Assembly: GCF_900250075.1 (NCBI RefSeq)
Contig: NZ_LT977071.1
Location: 1,879,901 to 1,943,900, forward strand
Source of the DNA: Cupriavidus taiwanensis
GTDB taxonomy: Bacteria; Pseudomonadota; Gammaproteobacteria; Burkholderiales; Burkholderiaceae
Reading direction: 5' to 3'
DNA length: 64,000 nt
This document shows positions 43,797-52,722 of the stretch, piece by piece. The position numbers and the translations under genes were made by a program. A model generated the notes under the pieces. The model had not been told where the DNA came from. It ran no database searches and was given only the letters and a program-made list of their open reading frames with translations. Positions within the stretch are counted from its first letter, which is position 1. Each line of letters opens with the position of its first letter.

Positions 43797-46136
43797 ATGA
43801 CCCTCCCCTCCCCCGGCGCCGCGCGCGGCTGCCCGATCGACCATAGCGCCTTCACCGCACCCAACGGCTGCCCGGTCAGCCACAACGCGGCGCAGTTCGA
43901 CCCCTTCGGCGACGGCTACCAGCAGGACCCGCCCGAATACGTGCGCTGGTCGCGCGAGCAGGAGCCGGTGTTCTACAGCCCGCAGCTGGGCTACTGGGTG
44001 GTCACGCGCTACGACGACATCAAGGCGATCTTCCGCGACAACCTGACCTTCAGCCCGTCGATCGCGCTGGAAAAGATCACCCCCACCGGCGACGAGGCCA
44101 ACGCGGTGCTGGCCAGCTACGGCTACGCCATGAACCGCACGCTGGTGAACGAGGACGAGCCCGCCCACATGCCGCGCCGGCGCGCGCTGATGGCGCCGTT
44201 CACGCCCGCCGAACTGGCGCACCACGAGCCGCTGGTGCGGCGCCTGACGCGCGAGTATGTCGACCGCTTTATCGACGACGGCCGCGCCGACCTGGTCGAC
44301 CAGATGCTGTGGGAAGTGCCGCTGACGGTGGCGCTGCATTTCCTGGGCGTTCCCGAAGAGGACATGGACCTGCTGCGCCAATACTCCATCGCCCATACCG
44401 TCAACACCTGGGGCCGGCCGAAGCCGGAAGAACAGGTGGCGGTCGCGCACGCGGTCGGCAACTTCTGGCAGCTGGCCGGCCGCATCCTCGACAAGATGCG
44501 CGAAGACCCGTCCGGCCCCGGCTGGATGCAGTACGGCCTGCGCAAGCAGCGGGAACTGCCCGAGGTAGTGACCGACTCCTACCTGCATTCGATGATGATG
44601 GCCGGCATCGTCGCCGCGCACGAGACCACCGCCAACGCCTCGGCCAACGCCATCAAGCTGTTGCTGCAGCATCCGCACGCCTGGCGCGAGCTCTGCGAAG
44701 ACCCGGCGCTGATTCCCAATGCGGTCGAAGAGTGCCTGCGCCACAACGGCTCGGTGGCGGCGTGGCGACGGCTGGTCACGCGCGACACCGAGGTTGGCGG
44801 CATCCGCCTGCCGGCGGGCAGCAAGCTGCTGATCGTAACCTCGTCGGCCAACCATGACGAGCGCCATTTCGCCGATGCCGACCTGTTCGACATCCGCCGC
44901 GACAACGCCAGCGAGCAGCTGACCTTCGGCTACGGGTCGCACCAGTGCATGGGCAAGAACCTGGCGCGCATGGAAATGCAGGTCTTCCTGGAAGAGCTGA
45001 CGCGCCGGCTGCCGCATATGCGCCTGGCCGAGCAGACCTTCACCTATGTGCCCAACACTTCGTTCCGCGGCCCGGAGCACTTGCTGGTGGAATGGGATCC
45101 CGCGCATAACCCCGAGCGCCGCGACCCCGCCCTGCTGGCGGTGCGCCAGCCGGTGCGCATCGGCGAGCCGTCGGCGCATACCATCGCCCGCACGGTGGTG
45201 GTCGAGCGCGCCACGCCCGCCGCCGATGGCGTGCTGCGGCTGCGGCTGGTGGCGCCCGACGGCACGCCGCTGCCGCGCTGGGCGCCGGGCTCGCATATCG
45301 ACGTGGAATGCGGCGACACCGGGCTGTCGCGCCAGTATTCGCTGTGCGGCGATCCGGACGACGCGGCGGCGCTCGAGATCGCGGTGCTGCGCGATCCCGC
45401 CAGCCGCGGCGGCTCTGCCTGGCTCCATGGCAGCGTCAGGGCCGGCGACCGCCTGCGCATCCGTGGGCCGCGCAACCATTTCCGCTTCGATGAACAGTGC
45501 CGGCGGGCCATCTTCATTGCCGGCGGCATCGGCGTCACGCCCGTGAGCGCGATGGCGCGGCGCGCCCGCGCGCTTGGCATCGACTACGACTTCCACTATT
45601 GCGGTCGCTCGCGCCGGGCCATGGCCATGCTGGACGAACTGCAGGCGCTGCACGGCGCGCGCCTGCACGTCCATGCCAGCGACGAAGGCGGGCGTGCCGA
45701 CTTGGGCAAGCTGCTGGGGCAGCCTGACGCGCACACCCAGGTCTATGCCTGCGGCCCGCAGCGCCTGCTGGATGCGCTGGCCGAATGCTGCGCGGCGTGG
45801 CCGGCGGACGCGCTGCGCGTGGAGCATTTCGTCTCGCGGCTGGGCACGCTGGATGCGTCGAAGGAGCAGCCCTTTACCGTGGAGCTGAAGGACTCCGGCC
45901 TGGTGCTGGAAGTGCCGGCGGGGCAGACACTGCTGGGCGCGCTGCGCGGCGCCAATATCGACGTGCAGAGCGACTGCGAGGAAGGCCTGTGCGGCTCATG
46001 CGAGGTACGCGTGCTGGCCGGCCAGGTCGACCACCGCGACGTGGTGCTGACGCGCGCCGAGCGTGACGCCAACCAGCGCATGATGGCGTGCTGCTCGCGC
46101 GCCTGCGGTGGCGGCCGGCTGGTGCTGGAGCTCTGA
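43797..46136 (+). CDS. Self-sufficient cytochrome P450 fused to a phthalate-dioxygenase-type reductase (CYP116B-like)
   Basis: The 779-residue protein has three joined modules. The P450 domain (about 20-440) has the oxygen-activation helix MAGIVAAHETTANAS and the heme loop FGYGSHQCMGKN, with Cys384 as heme ligand. The FMN/NAD-binding ferredoxin reductase domain (about 460-680) has SRQYSLCGDP and FIAGGIGVTPVSAM. A C-terminal 2Fe-2S ferredoxin (about 690-779) has CEEGLCGSCEVRV and a later cysteine. This is the class VII/CYP116B architecture, which needs no partner proteins. AGGAG precedes ATG 43797. Substrates of relatives include thiocarbamates and aromatic ethers; the substrate here is unknown. 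Confidence 0.95.
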   Translation: MTLPSPGAARGCPIDHSAFTAPNGCPVSHNAAQFDPFGDGYQQDPPEYVRWSREQEPVFYSPQLGYWVVTRYDDIKAIFRDNLTFSPSIALEKITPTGDEANAVLASYGYAMNRTLVNEDEPAHMPRRRALMAPFTPAELAHHEPLVRRLTREYVDRFIDDGRADLVDQMLWEVPLTVALHFLGVPEEDMDLLRQYSIAHTVNTWGRPKPEEQVAVAHAVGNFWQLAGRILDKMREDPSGPGWMQYGLRKQRELPEVVTDSYLHSMMMAGIVAAHETTANASANAIKLLLQHPHAWRELCEDPALIPNAVEECLRHNGSVAAWRRLVTRDTEVGGIRLPAGSKLLIVTSSANHDERHFADADLFDIRRDNASEQLTFGYGSHQCMGKNLARMEMQVFLEELTRRLPHMRLAEQTFTYVPNTSFRGPEHLLVEWDPAHNPERRDPALLAVRQPVRIGEPSAHTIARTVVVERATPAADGVLRLRLVAPDGTPLPRWAPGSHIDVECGDTGLSRQYSLCGDPDDAAALEIAVLRDPASRGGSAWLHGSVRAGDRLRIRGPRNHFRFDEQCRRAIFIAGGIGVTPVSAMARRARALGIDYDFHYCGRSRRAMAMLDELQALHGARLHVHASDEGGRADLGKLLGQPDAHTQVYACGPQRLLDALAECCAAWPADALRVEHFVSRLGTLDASKEQPFTVELKDSGLVLEVPAGQTLLGALRGANIDVQSDCEEGLCGSCEVRVLAGQVDHRDVVLTRAERDANQRMMACCSRACGGGRLVLEL

Positions 46137-46248
46137 GCGCGTGGGCACGGCAAGCGCGCTGTTGCAACGTAGGACAAAGCCTGACAACGGCCGCAAGGAC
46201 ACAGGTCTAAAGTAGCAGCGCAACCGCCGCCCCCGTTCTGTCTGCCTC

Positions 46249-46815
46249 ATGCCCCCTGACCCCGCCGCCGTCCACGTCGTTCCCGATTCCGCTCTCTGCC
46301 GCTGGCGCCGCACCGCCGTCCACCTGTCGTTGCTGGCTGCGACACTTGCTCTTTCCGCCACACCAGCCGCCACGCCAGCCGCGACCGTGGCCGCGCCGCA
46401 GCTGTCGGAGCTCGCCACGCTGTTGCTTGGCACCGTGCGCGGCAAGCCGACCGGCATGCACGGGGTCACGCGCCTGACCACCGGCGATGCCGACCGGCAA
46501 CTGCGCCTGGCCTGCCAGGAGCTGATGCGCGCGGGCCCGGTCGACCTCGACGACACCACGCGCTTCGACGGTTGCGTGGCGCGGCCCGGCAAGATCGTCG
46601 ACTTTCACCTGAAAGTCTCCGGCATCGATGCCAGCCGCGACGACACCCGTGATTTCATGGCCACGGCCAAGCCGATCCTGGAGCGCGGCATCTGCCGCAA
46701 CCCGGATGTGCCGGTGCTGGGCAAGCTGGGGATCCGGCTGCGCTATCACTATGCGGCCGGACAGAAACCGCTGGTGCTGCTCGACATCCCGCCCGAGCAG
46801 TGCCGCGGCAAGTGA
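46249..46815 (+). CDS. Secreted or membrane-anchored protein of unknown function
   Basis: The 188-residue frame has a hydrophobic segment at residues 23-48 (TAVHLSLLAATLALSATPAATPAAT) acting as signal peptide or anchor, then a compact domain of about 135 residues with four cysteines (LACQELM, FDGCVARP, GICRNPD, PEQCRGK) that could form two disulfides. I recognise no family. It stands alone between the P450 and a convergent LysR gene. The exact start is uncertain. Confidence 0.55.
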   Translation: MPPDPAAVHVVPDSALCRWRRTAVHLSLLAATLALSATPAATPAATVAAPQLSELATLLLGTVRGKPTGMHGVTRLTTGDADRQLRLACQELMRAGPVDLDDTTRFDGCVARPGKIVDFHLKVSGIDASRDDTRDFMATAKPILERGICRNPDVPVLGKLGIRLRYHYAAGQKPLVLLDIPPEQCRGK

Positions 46816-46825
46816 GGCGACCGGC

Positions 46826-47731
46826 TCAGCCAGCCCGCCCGCTCCCCAGCACCTCTTCGCACACCGCCAGCCACGCCCGCGCCGCGTGCGACAGGTAGCG
46901 CCCCGGCGACCAGATATGGGCCATGGTCCAGTCCACCGCGGGTTCGGTCAGGCGCGCCATGGCCAGCGTGTCCTGCGCCTGCAGGCGCTCGGCCAGCGGC
47001 TGGGGCAGGAAGGTGGTGCCCAGCCCCGCCGCCGCCATCGACGCCAGGAAGTCCCAGTGCCCGCTGCGCGCCACCACGCGCGGCTCGATGCGGGCTTCGA
47101 CAAAGGCCTGGCGCAGCTTGCGCGTCAGCGAGAAATCCTCGGTCAGCATCACCAGCGGCTCGTCGCGCAGCGCCGCCAGCGACACGGTGCGCCCGCGCGC
47201 CCAGGCCGCCTTGCGCGGCCCCACCGCCCAGATCGGATAGCGGCCGAACTGGCGCGTTTCCAGCGCCAGGCCGCTGTCGCCCGGCAGCACGGTGGCTCCC
47301 ACCTCCAGCTCGCCGCTGGCCACCAGTTGCTCCACCACCTGCCCGCCGTGCTCGTCCAGCGTCAGTGACAGGTTGGGATAGCGCTGCCGGAACGCGCTGA
47401 CCGCCGGCGAGAAGAACAGGTTGACCATCGGCGGGATGCCGACCGTCAGCTGCCCCCGCCCCAGCGAGGACAGGTCGGCGACCTCCAGCGTCAGCCGGTG
47501 CACTACGCCCAGCGCCTCCTGGCCGCGCTCGTAGACCACGCGGCCGACGTCGGTCAGGCGCACGCTCTTGCCTTCGCGGATCAGCAGCGGCTGGCCGACT
47601 TCATCCTCGAGCTGGCGGACCATCTTGCTGATGGTCGACTGGGTCACGAACAGCGACGAAGCGGCCTGGGTAAAGCTGCGCAGCCGCGCGGTCTCGACGA
47701 AATAGCGCAGCGCGCGGATATCGATGGGCAT
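46826..47731 (-). CDS. LysR-family regulator, probably of the FUSC efflux operon (AaeR-like)
   Basis: The 301-residue protein has a LysR helix-turn-helix (MPIDIRALRYFVETARLRSFTQAASSLFVTQSTISKMVRQLEDEVGQPL) and an effector domain (RGQLTVGIPPMVNLFFSPAVSAF). It diverges from the FUSC/DUF1656/HlyD/OMF genes, the arrangement of aaeR and aaeXAB in enterobacteria, where the regulator responds to aromatic acids. Role inferred from position. Confidence 0.9.
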   Translation of the reverse strand: MPIDIRALRYFVETARLRSFTQAASSLFVTQSTISKMVRQLEDEVGQPLLIREGKSVRLTDVGRVVYERGQEALGVVHRLTLEVADLSSLGRGQLTVGIPPMVNLFFSPAVSAFRQRYPNLSLTLDEHGGQVVEQLVASGELEVGATVLPGDSGLALETRQFGRYPIWAVGPRKAAWARGRTVSLAALRDEPLVMLTEDFSLTRKLRQAFVEARIEPRVVARSGHWDFLASMAAAGLGTTFLPQPLAERLQAQDTLAMARLTEPAVDWTMAHIWSPGRYLSHAARAWLAVCEEVLGSGRAG

Positions 47732-47788
47732 GTTGGCGTGGAGGGCGGACGCGCCGCTCCATGAAGAACGCGAATGGAAAAGCCAATA

Positions 47789-47833
47789 TTAAATCATGAA
47801 TGGAATGCGATAGGTGCAGCTACACTTCGCTCC
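47789..47833 (+). promoter_or_regulatory. Conserved promoter element of the FUSC efflux operon
   Basis: TTAAATCAT, 21 nt, GCTACACTTCG, then CTCCC. The TACACT inside is a plausible -10 box. The same two blocks with 20-nt spacing recur at 52554-52593, upstream of the secreted repeat protein. Confidence 0.5.
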
Positions 47834-47928
47834 CAACATGCCGTCCCTGCCCAAACCGCGCCCCCAATGAAGCGCGGAGCGGCAGGTGGCGGCAAGCGCC
47901 CCCAACCTTCCCTTCAAGACCCCGCTCC

Positions 47929-49911
47929 ATGGCTAGCTGGCCGAATGCACGACAGTGGCTGTTCTCGCTGAAGGCATTCGCCGCCGCGATGCTCGCGCTC
48001 TACATCGCGCTGGCGCTGGGACTGGCGCGGCCGTACTGGGCCATGGCAACGGTGTACTTCGTCTCGCATCCGCTCACCGGCGCGACCCGCTCCAAGGCGG
48101 CGTATCGCGTTGCCGGCACGGTGCTGGGCGCCACCGCCGCGGTGGCGACGGTGCCGCAACTGGTCAACATGCCGATCGTGCTGATGGGCGCGATCGCGCT
48201 GTGGATCAGCGTGCTGGTGTACCTGTCGCTGCTGCAGCGCACGCCGCGCAGCTATGTGTGCCTGCTGGCGGCCTACACGTTGCCGATCGTGGCCTTGCCG
48301 GCGGTCAGCCAGCCGGCGCAGATCTTCGACATCGCCGTGGCACGGATCGAGGAGATCGTGATCGGCATCGTCTGCGCCGGGCTGGTGGGCTCGGTGGTGT
48401 TTCCGGCCAAGGTCGCGCCGGCGCTGCGCGCGCGTGCCGATACATGGCTGTCCGATGCCGCGGCCTGGGCCTCGGACATCCTTGCTGGCAGTCCGCGCGC
48501 CGACCACAGCCGCCACCGGCTGGCCGCCGACATCCTGCAGCTGGACCAGCTGATCAGCCAGCTCGCCTACGACACCGAAGGCAGCCACACGCTGCGCCAT
48601 GCGCGCGCGCTGCGCCGGCGCATGACCATGCTGATGCCGCTGCTGTCGTCGCTGGACAGCGTGCTGCAAGCGCTGCGCTGCCATGCCGGCGGCATACCTG
48701 CTGACCTGCGCGAGGCGCTGGCGGCGACGGCTGCATGGCTTGCCGGCGATGCTGCCATGGCACCTGCCCCCGAAGGCTGGCGGATGCTGTCCGGACCAGA
48801 CGCGGGCGGCTGGCATGATCGCCTTGCCGCCACGGCGGCCGACCAGCTGCAGCGCCTGTGCGCCCTGTACGGCGAATGCCGCGCGCTGCAGCAAGGCATC
48901 GGCGACCACCGCACCGGCATGCCGCTGCCACGCGGCGAACCCGCTGCGGAAGCTGCCGGCCATCACCATGACCACGGCATGCTGCTGTTCGGCGCGGTGT
49001 CGAGCGGGCTGGCGGTGTTCTGCGCCGGGCTGCTGTGGATCTTCTCTGGCTGGGAGGACGGCGCCGGCGCGGTGGTGGTGGCCTCGATCGCGAGCTGCTT
49101 CTTTGCCGCGGTCGACGAGCCGCGGCGCATGGCCGGCGCCTTCGTGCGCTGGAGCGCGATCTGCCTGCTGATTTCGTCCGGCTACCTGTTCCTGGTGGTG
49201 CCGCATGCGCACACCTTCGAAGCGCTGGCCGCGCTGCTGGCTCTGCCCTATCTGGGCATCGGCCTGCTGATTTCGCGGCCGGGGTTCCAGCTGATCGCGA
49301 TGCTGCTGTCGGTCAACACCGCCGCGTTCGCCAACGTGCAGGCGGTGTTCGACGCGGATTTCCTCGCCCTCTTCAATACCTGCCTGGCCAGCGCCGCGGC
49401 CATGGTGTTCGCACCGCTGTGGTCGGTGGCGGCACGCCCCTTCGGCGCGCGCGCGGCGGCACGGCGGCTGGTGCGCGCCAGCTGGCACGACCTGGCGCGG
49501 GCCGCCACGCTGCGCGCCACCGACGGCGATGCGCGGCTTGGCGCGCGCATGCTGGACCGGCTGGGCCAACTGGTGCCGCGCCTGGGCGCGGCCGGCGATC
49601 CCTTGTCCGCGGACGGCTTTCATGCGCTGCAGGTCGGCTATTGCGCGCTGGCGCTGCACAAGGCGATGCCGGACTTGCCGCCACCGGCGCGCAAGCCGGT
49701 GCGCCGCGTGCTGGCCGCGGTGGCGCGGCATTTTCGCGCGCAACTGCGCGCGGGCCGGCGCGTACCGGTAGCGGCGGGCCTGCCCGCCACCGTGGCCGAG
49801 GCCATGGCCGCGGTGGCGGCCAGCGGCCGCGCCCAGCGCGGCACGCTGGGCGCGCTGGTGGTGCTGCAGGTCACGCTGCTGCCGGTGGCGGCCATGTCCC
49901 CCTCCCGCTGA
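47929..49911 (+). CDS. FUSC-family (AaeB-like) inner-membrane efflux protein
   Basis: The 660-residue protein has two sets of TM helices: about 10-175 (FAAAMLALYIALALGLARPYWAM, VLMGAIALWISVLVYLSLL, IVIGIVCAGLVGSVVFP) and about 345-490 (MLLFGAVSSGLAVFCAGLLWIFSG, LLISSGYLFLVVP, LLALPYLGIGLLI). Each is followed by a soluble cytoplasmic region, the FUSC/AaeB duplication pattern. The family exports aromatic carboxylic acids. It heads an operon with DUF1656, HlyD-type and outer-membrane genes. ATG 47929 is used because the conserved part starts there. Confidence 0.92.
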   Translation: MASWPNARQWLFSLKAFAAAMLALYIALALGLARPYWAMATVYFVSHPLTGATRSKAAYRVAGTVLGATAAVATVPQLVNMPIVLMGAIALWISVLVYLSLLQRTPRSYVCLLAAYTLPIVALPAVSQPAQIFDIAVARIEEIVIGIVCAGLVGSVVFPAKVAPALRARADTWLSDAAAWASDILAGSPRADHSRHRLAADILQLDQLISQLAYDTEGSHTLRHARALRRRMTMLMPLLSSLDSVLQALRCHAGGIPADLREALAATAAWLAGDAAMAPAPEGWRMLSGPDAGGWHDRLAATAADQLQRLCALYGECRALQQGIGDHRTGMPLPRGEPAAEAAGHHHDHGMLLFGAVSSGLAVFCAGLLWIFSGWEDGAGAVVVASIASCFFAAVDEPRRMAGAFVRWSAICLLISSGYLFLVVPHAHTFEALAALLALPYLGIGLLISRPGFQLIAMLLSVNTAAFANVQAVFDADFLALFNTCLASAAAMVFAPLWSVAARPFGARAAARRLVRASWHDLARAATLRATDGDARLGARMLDRLGQLVPRLGAAGDPLSADGFHALQVGYCALALHKAMPDLPPPARKPVRRVLAAVARHFRAQLRAGRRVPVAAGLPATVAEAMAAVAASGRAQRGTLGALVVLQVTLLPVAAMSPSR

Positions 49912-49934
49912 TCCCCGCCTCTGCGCTCCGCCTC

Positions 49935-50153
49935 ATGCTTAGTGAAATCGACCTCTACGGCGTATTCGTGCCCGGCGTGCTGGTACTGGCCGTGCTGGCC
50001 TTTGCGGTGGCCACGGCGATCCGCATGACGCTGGCCGCGCTGGGCTGCTACCGCCATATCTGGCACCGCTCGCTGTTCAACCTTTCCCTCTATGTGATCG
50101 TCCTGGGCGCCGTTGCTGCCATTTTTGCCGCGGTGCCCGGACTGCCGTCATGA
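49935..50153 (+). CDS. DUF1656 small membrane protein (AaeX-like)
   Basis: The 72-residue protein has two TM helices (LYGVFVPGVLVLAVLAFAVA and LFNLSLYVIVLGAVAAIFAA) and the DUF1656 start MLSEIDLYGVFVPG. It is the usual small partner of FUSC/HlyD efflux pairs. It starts 23 nt after the FUSC gene and overlaps the HlyD gene by 4 nt (ATGA). Confidence 0.92.
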   Translation: MLSEIDLYGVFVPGVLVLAVLAFAVATAIRMTLAALGCYRHIWHRSLFNLSLYVIVLGAVAAIFAAVPGLPS

Positions 50154-51058
50154 CCTTCCGACTCCGCTCCCTGCTTCCCGTGCTGCCGACGCTGCTGGCC
50201 GCCATCGCCGCGCTGCTGGTGCTGCGCCACCTGTGGGACTACTACACCGCCGCGCCCTGGACCCGCGACGGCCACGTGCGTGCTGACATCGTCCAGGTGG
50301 CGCCCGACGTATCGGGGCTGGTCACGCGCGTGCTGGCGCGCGACAACCAGTATGTCCGGGCCGGCGAAGTCCTGTTCGAGATCGACCGCGACCGCTACGC
50401 GCTCGCCCTGGAACAGGCGCTGGCGACGCTGGCTACCCAGCGTGCCGCGCTCGCGCAGGCGCGGCGCGAAGCCGCGCGCAACCGCAGCCTGGACGGCGTG
50501 GTTGCCGCCGAAGTCGCCGAGCAAGGGCGCGCGCGCGTGGAGCAAGGCCAGGCCGCGCTGGCGCAGGCCGAAGCCGCGCTGCGGCTGGCCCGGCTGAACC
50601 TGCAACGCACCAGCGTGCGCAGCCCGGTGGCGGGTTACTTGAACGACCGGCTGCCGCGGCTGGGCGACTACGTGTCGACCGGGCGACCGGTGCTGTCGAT
50701 GGTCGATGCCGGCTCCTTCCACGTGGAAGGCTATTTCGAGGAAACCAGGCTGCACCGCATCCACATCGGCAGCCCGGTCGACGTGCATATCATGGGCGAG
50801 CCCCGCCACCTGCACGGCCGCGTCCAGAGCATCGCCGCCGGCATCGAGGACCGCGACCGCAGCGCGGGTTCCAACCTGCTGCCCAACGTCAATCCCACCT
50901 TCAACTGGGTGCGGCTGGCGCAGCGCGTGCCGGTGCGCATCGTGCTGGAAGACGTGCCGGCCGACGTGCGCCTGGTCTCGGGGCGCACCGCCACCGTGGC
51001 GGTGCGCGAGCCAGCCGCAGACCAGGGCGCCGCGCGCCGCCCGGGGCCGCGATCATGA
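50150..51058 (+). CDS. HlyD/AaeA-family membrane fusion protein
   Basis: The 302-residue periplasmic adaptor has an N-terminal TM anchor (LPVLPTLLAAIAALLVL), a biotinyl-lipoyl-like half motif (RADIVQVAPDVSGLVTRVLARDNQYVRAGEVLFEID), a coiled-coil hairpin (about 80-150) and a second lipoyl half (RTSVRSPVAGYLNDRLPRLGDYV). It bridges the FUSC pump to the outer-membrane channel. It overlaps the DUF1656 and OMF genes by 4 nt each. Confidence 0.93.
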   Translation: MTFRLRSLLPVLPTLLAAIAALLVLRHLWDYYTAAPWTRDGHVRADIVQVAPDVSGLVTRVLARDNQYVRAGEVLFEIDRDRYALALEQALATLATQRAALAQARREAARNRSLDGVVAAEVAEQGRARVEQGQAALAQAEAALRLARLNLQRTSVRSPVAGYLNDRLPRLGDYVSTGRPVLSMVDAGSFHVEGYFEETRLHRIHIGSPVDVHIMGEPRHLHGRVQSIAAGIEDRDRSAGSNLLPNVNPTFNWVRLAQRVPVRIVLEDVPADVRLVSGRTATVAVREPAADQGAARRPGPRS

Positions 51059-52542
51059 GGCCGCGCCGCGCCTGGGTGGCATGCCTGATTGCGTGCCTGA
51101 GTGCGTGCCTGATTGCGTGCCTGAGTGCCTGCACGACGGTGGGACCGGACTATCGCGTGCCCGATCGCGCGGCGGTACGCGCAGCCGCGGCCAATGGCCC
51201 GCTGCAAGGTGCACAAGCGCCGGACGTGGCGATCGCGCCCGTGCCCGACGACTGGTGGCGCCTCTATGACGACGAACGGCTCGACCGGCTGGTGACGAAG
51301 GCGCTGGCGGCAAACACCGACATCCGCGCCGCCGGCGCCAACCTGCGCCGCGCGCTGGCGCTGCTGCACGAAGTGGAAGCCGAAAACCTGCCCCAGGGCA
51401 GCGCCGGCGCCGGCGTGTCGCGCGCGCAGCTGTCGGGGGAAAGCTTTTTGCAGCAGGCCCAGCCGCCGGTGTTCAACCTGGGCGACGTGGGCCTGGGCGC
51501 GTCCTACCTGATCGACTTCTTCGGCCAGCTGGCGCGCGCCGACGAGGCTGCGCTTGCGGGCGCGCAGGCCAGCGAGGCGACGCTGGACATGGTGCGCGTC
51601 ACCGTCGCTGCGCAGACCGTACGCGCCTACGTGCAAGGCTGCGCCGCCACGCATGACCTGCACGCCGCCACGCAGCAGCTGGCGGTGCAGCAGCGCACGC
51701 TGGGTGCCACCCGCCGCCTGCTCGCCGCGGGCCGCGCCGGGCCCGCCGAGGTGGCGCGCGAACTTGCCCGCAGCGAAGCACTGCGCGCGGCGCTGCCGCC
51801 GCTGCAGGCCGCTCGCAGCGCCGCGCGCTACCGGCTGGCGCTGCTGCTGGGCCAACCCCCAGGCGCGCTGCCGGAAGCCGAGGTCGCCTGCGATGCCGAG
51901 CCCGCGCTGCGCGCGCCGCTGCCGGTCGGCGATGGCGCCGCGCTGCTGCGACGGCGCCCCGACGTGCGCCAGGCCGAACGCGAACTCGCCGCCGCCACCG
52001 CGCGCATCGGCGTGGCCACGGCCGACCTGTATCCGTCGGTCCGCATCGGGGCCAGCGCCGGACTGACCGGCGTGCTGAGCCATCTTGGCAGCGGACCCAC
52101 GGTGCGCTGGAGCGTGGGGCCGCTGCTGAGCTGGACCTGGCCCACCAATGGCGTGCGGCACCGCATCCACGGCCTGGAAGCCGCCGCGGATGCCGCGCTG
52201 GCGCGCTTCGACGGCGTGGTGCTGCGCGCGCTGCAGGAAACCGAGACCGCGCTGTCGGCCTACACGCGCGAACTGGAACGCCACGCGGCCCTGCATGCCG
52301 CCGGCGAGCACGCTGCGCAAGCCGCGCGGCAGCAGCGCCGGCTATGGGAGGCGGGGCGCCTGCCCTATCTTGCGCATCTCGATGCCGAGCGCGATCTCGC
52401 CGCCGCGCAGGCCGCGCTGGCGGCCTGCGCGGGCCAGGTAGCCGCGCGCCAGGTGGACCTGTTCCTGGCCCTCGGGGGCGGCTGGCAGAGCGCGCGCAAG
52501 CTGGCTGCCGTGCCCGCATCGATCGATGAAAAAAACGACTGA
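51055..52542 (+). CDS. NodT-family outer-membrane efflux lipoprotein
   Basis: The 495-residue protein is a TolC-like channel of the NodT family: a lipoprotein signal, then TTVGPDYRVP, DDWWRLYDDERLDRLVTKALAANTDIRAAGAN and two copies of the OEP repeat (LSHLGSGPTVRWSVGPLLSW in the second). The signal peptide is odd: ACLIACLSACLIACLSAC results from four tandem 12-bp units, giving several possible lipobox cysteines. It is the last gene of the FUSC efflux operon. Confidence 0.93.
   Translation: MRPRRAWVACLIACLSACLIACLSACTTVGPDYRVPDRAAVRAAAANGPLQGAQAPDVAIAPVPDDWWRLYDDERLDRLVTKALAANTDIRAAGANLRRALALLHEVEAENLPQGSAGAGVSRAQLSGESFLQQAQPPVFNLGDVGLGASYLIDFFGQLARADEAALAGAQASEATLDMVRVTVAAQTVRAYVQGCAATHDLHAATQQLAVQQRTLGATRRLLAAGRAGPAEVARELARSEALRAALPPLQAARSAARYRLALLLGQPPGALPEAEVACDAEPALRAPLPVGDGAALLRRRPDVRQAERELAAATARIGVATADLYPSVRIGASAGLTGVLSHLGSGPTVRWSVGPLLSWTWPTNGVRHRIHGLEAAADAALARFDGVVLRALQETETALSAYTRELERHAALHAAGEHAAQAARQQRRLWEAGRLPYLAHLDAERDLAAAQAALAACAGQVAARQVDLFLALGGGWQSARKLAAVPASIDEKND
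51082..51129 (+). repeat. Four tandem 12-bp units in a lipoprotein signal sequence
   Basis: TGCCTGAKTGCG is repeated four times (alternating T and G at the K position, so also two 24-bp units). It encodes CLIACLSACLIACLSAC-type sequence at the end of the OMF signal peptide. Changes of copy number would stay in frame. Confidence 0.85.
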
Positions 52543-52553
52543 AATCCGGACTG

Positions 52554-52593
52554 TTAAATCATCACGGGAATAGCGCGGCGTGGCTACACTTCG
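52554..52593 (+). promoter_or_regulatory. Second copy of the efflux-type promoter element
   Basis: TTAAATCAT, 20 nt, GCTACACTTCG matches the element at 47789-47829 in both blocks. It lies 130 bp before the secreted repeat protein gene, suggesting shared control by the LysR regulator or a common sigma factor. Confidence 0.5.
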
Positions 52594-52722
52594 TCCCGTG
52601 CCGGGCAAACAACCAGGCGCGGCACCGCCCACAAGGCGAATCCGGACGGCGCAGGCAGCAAACCCGCCAGCCTGCGCGGCCCCTCATGGGCCAGCCGTCC
52701 CCTTACCCCAAAAAACAGCAAC

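Noticed and set aside
43695..45827. A 710-codon minus-strand open frame opposite the P450
   Set aside because: The plus-strand P450-reductase-ferredoxin fusion is complete; the other frame is a compositional shadow.
47914..49743. A 609-codon minus-strand open frame opposite the FUSC gene
   Set aside because: The plus strand has two sets of TM helices and the operon context of FUSC efflux; the shadow has no structure.
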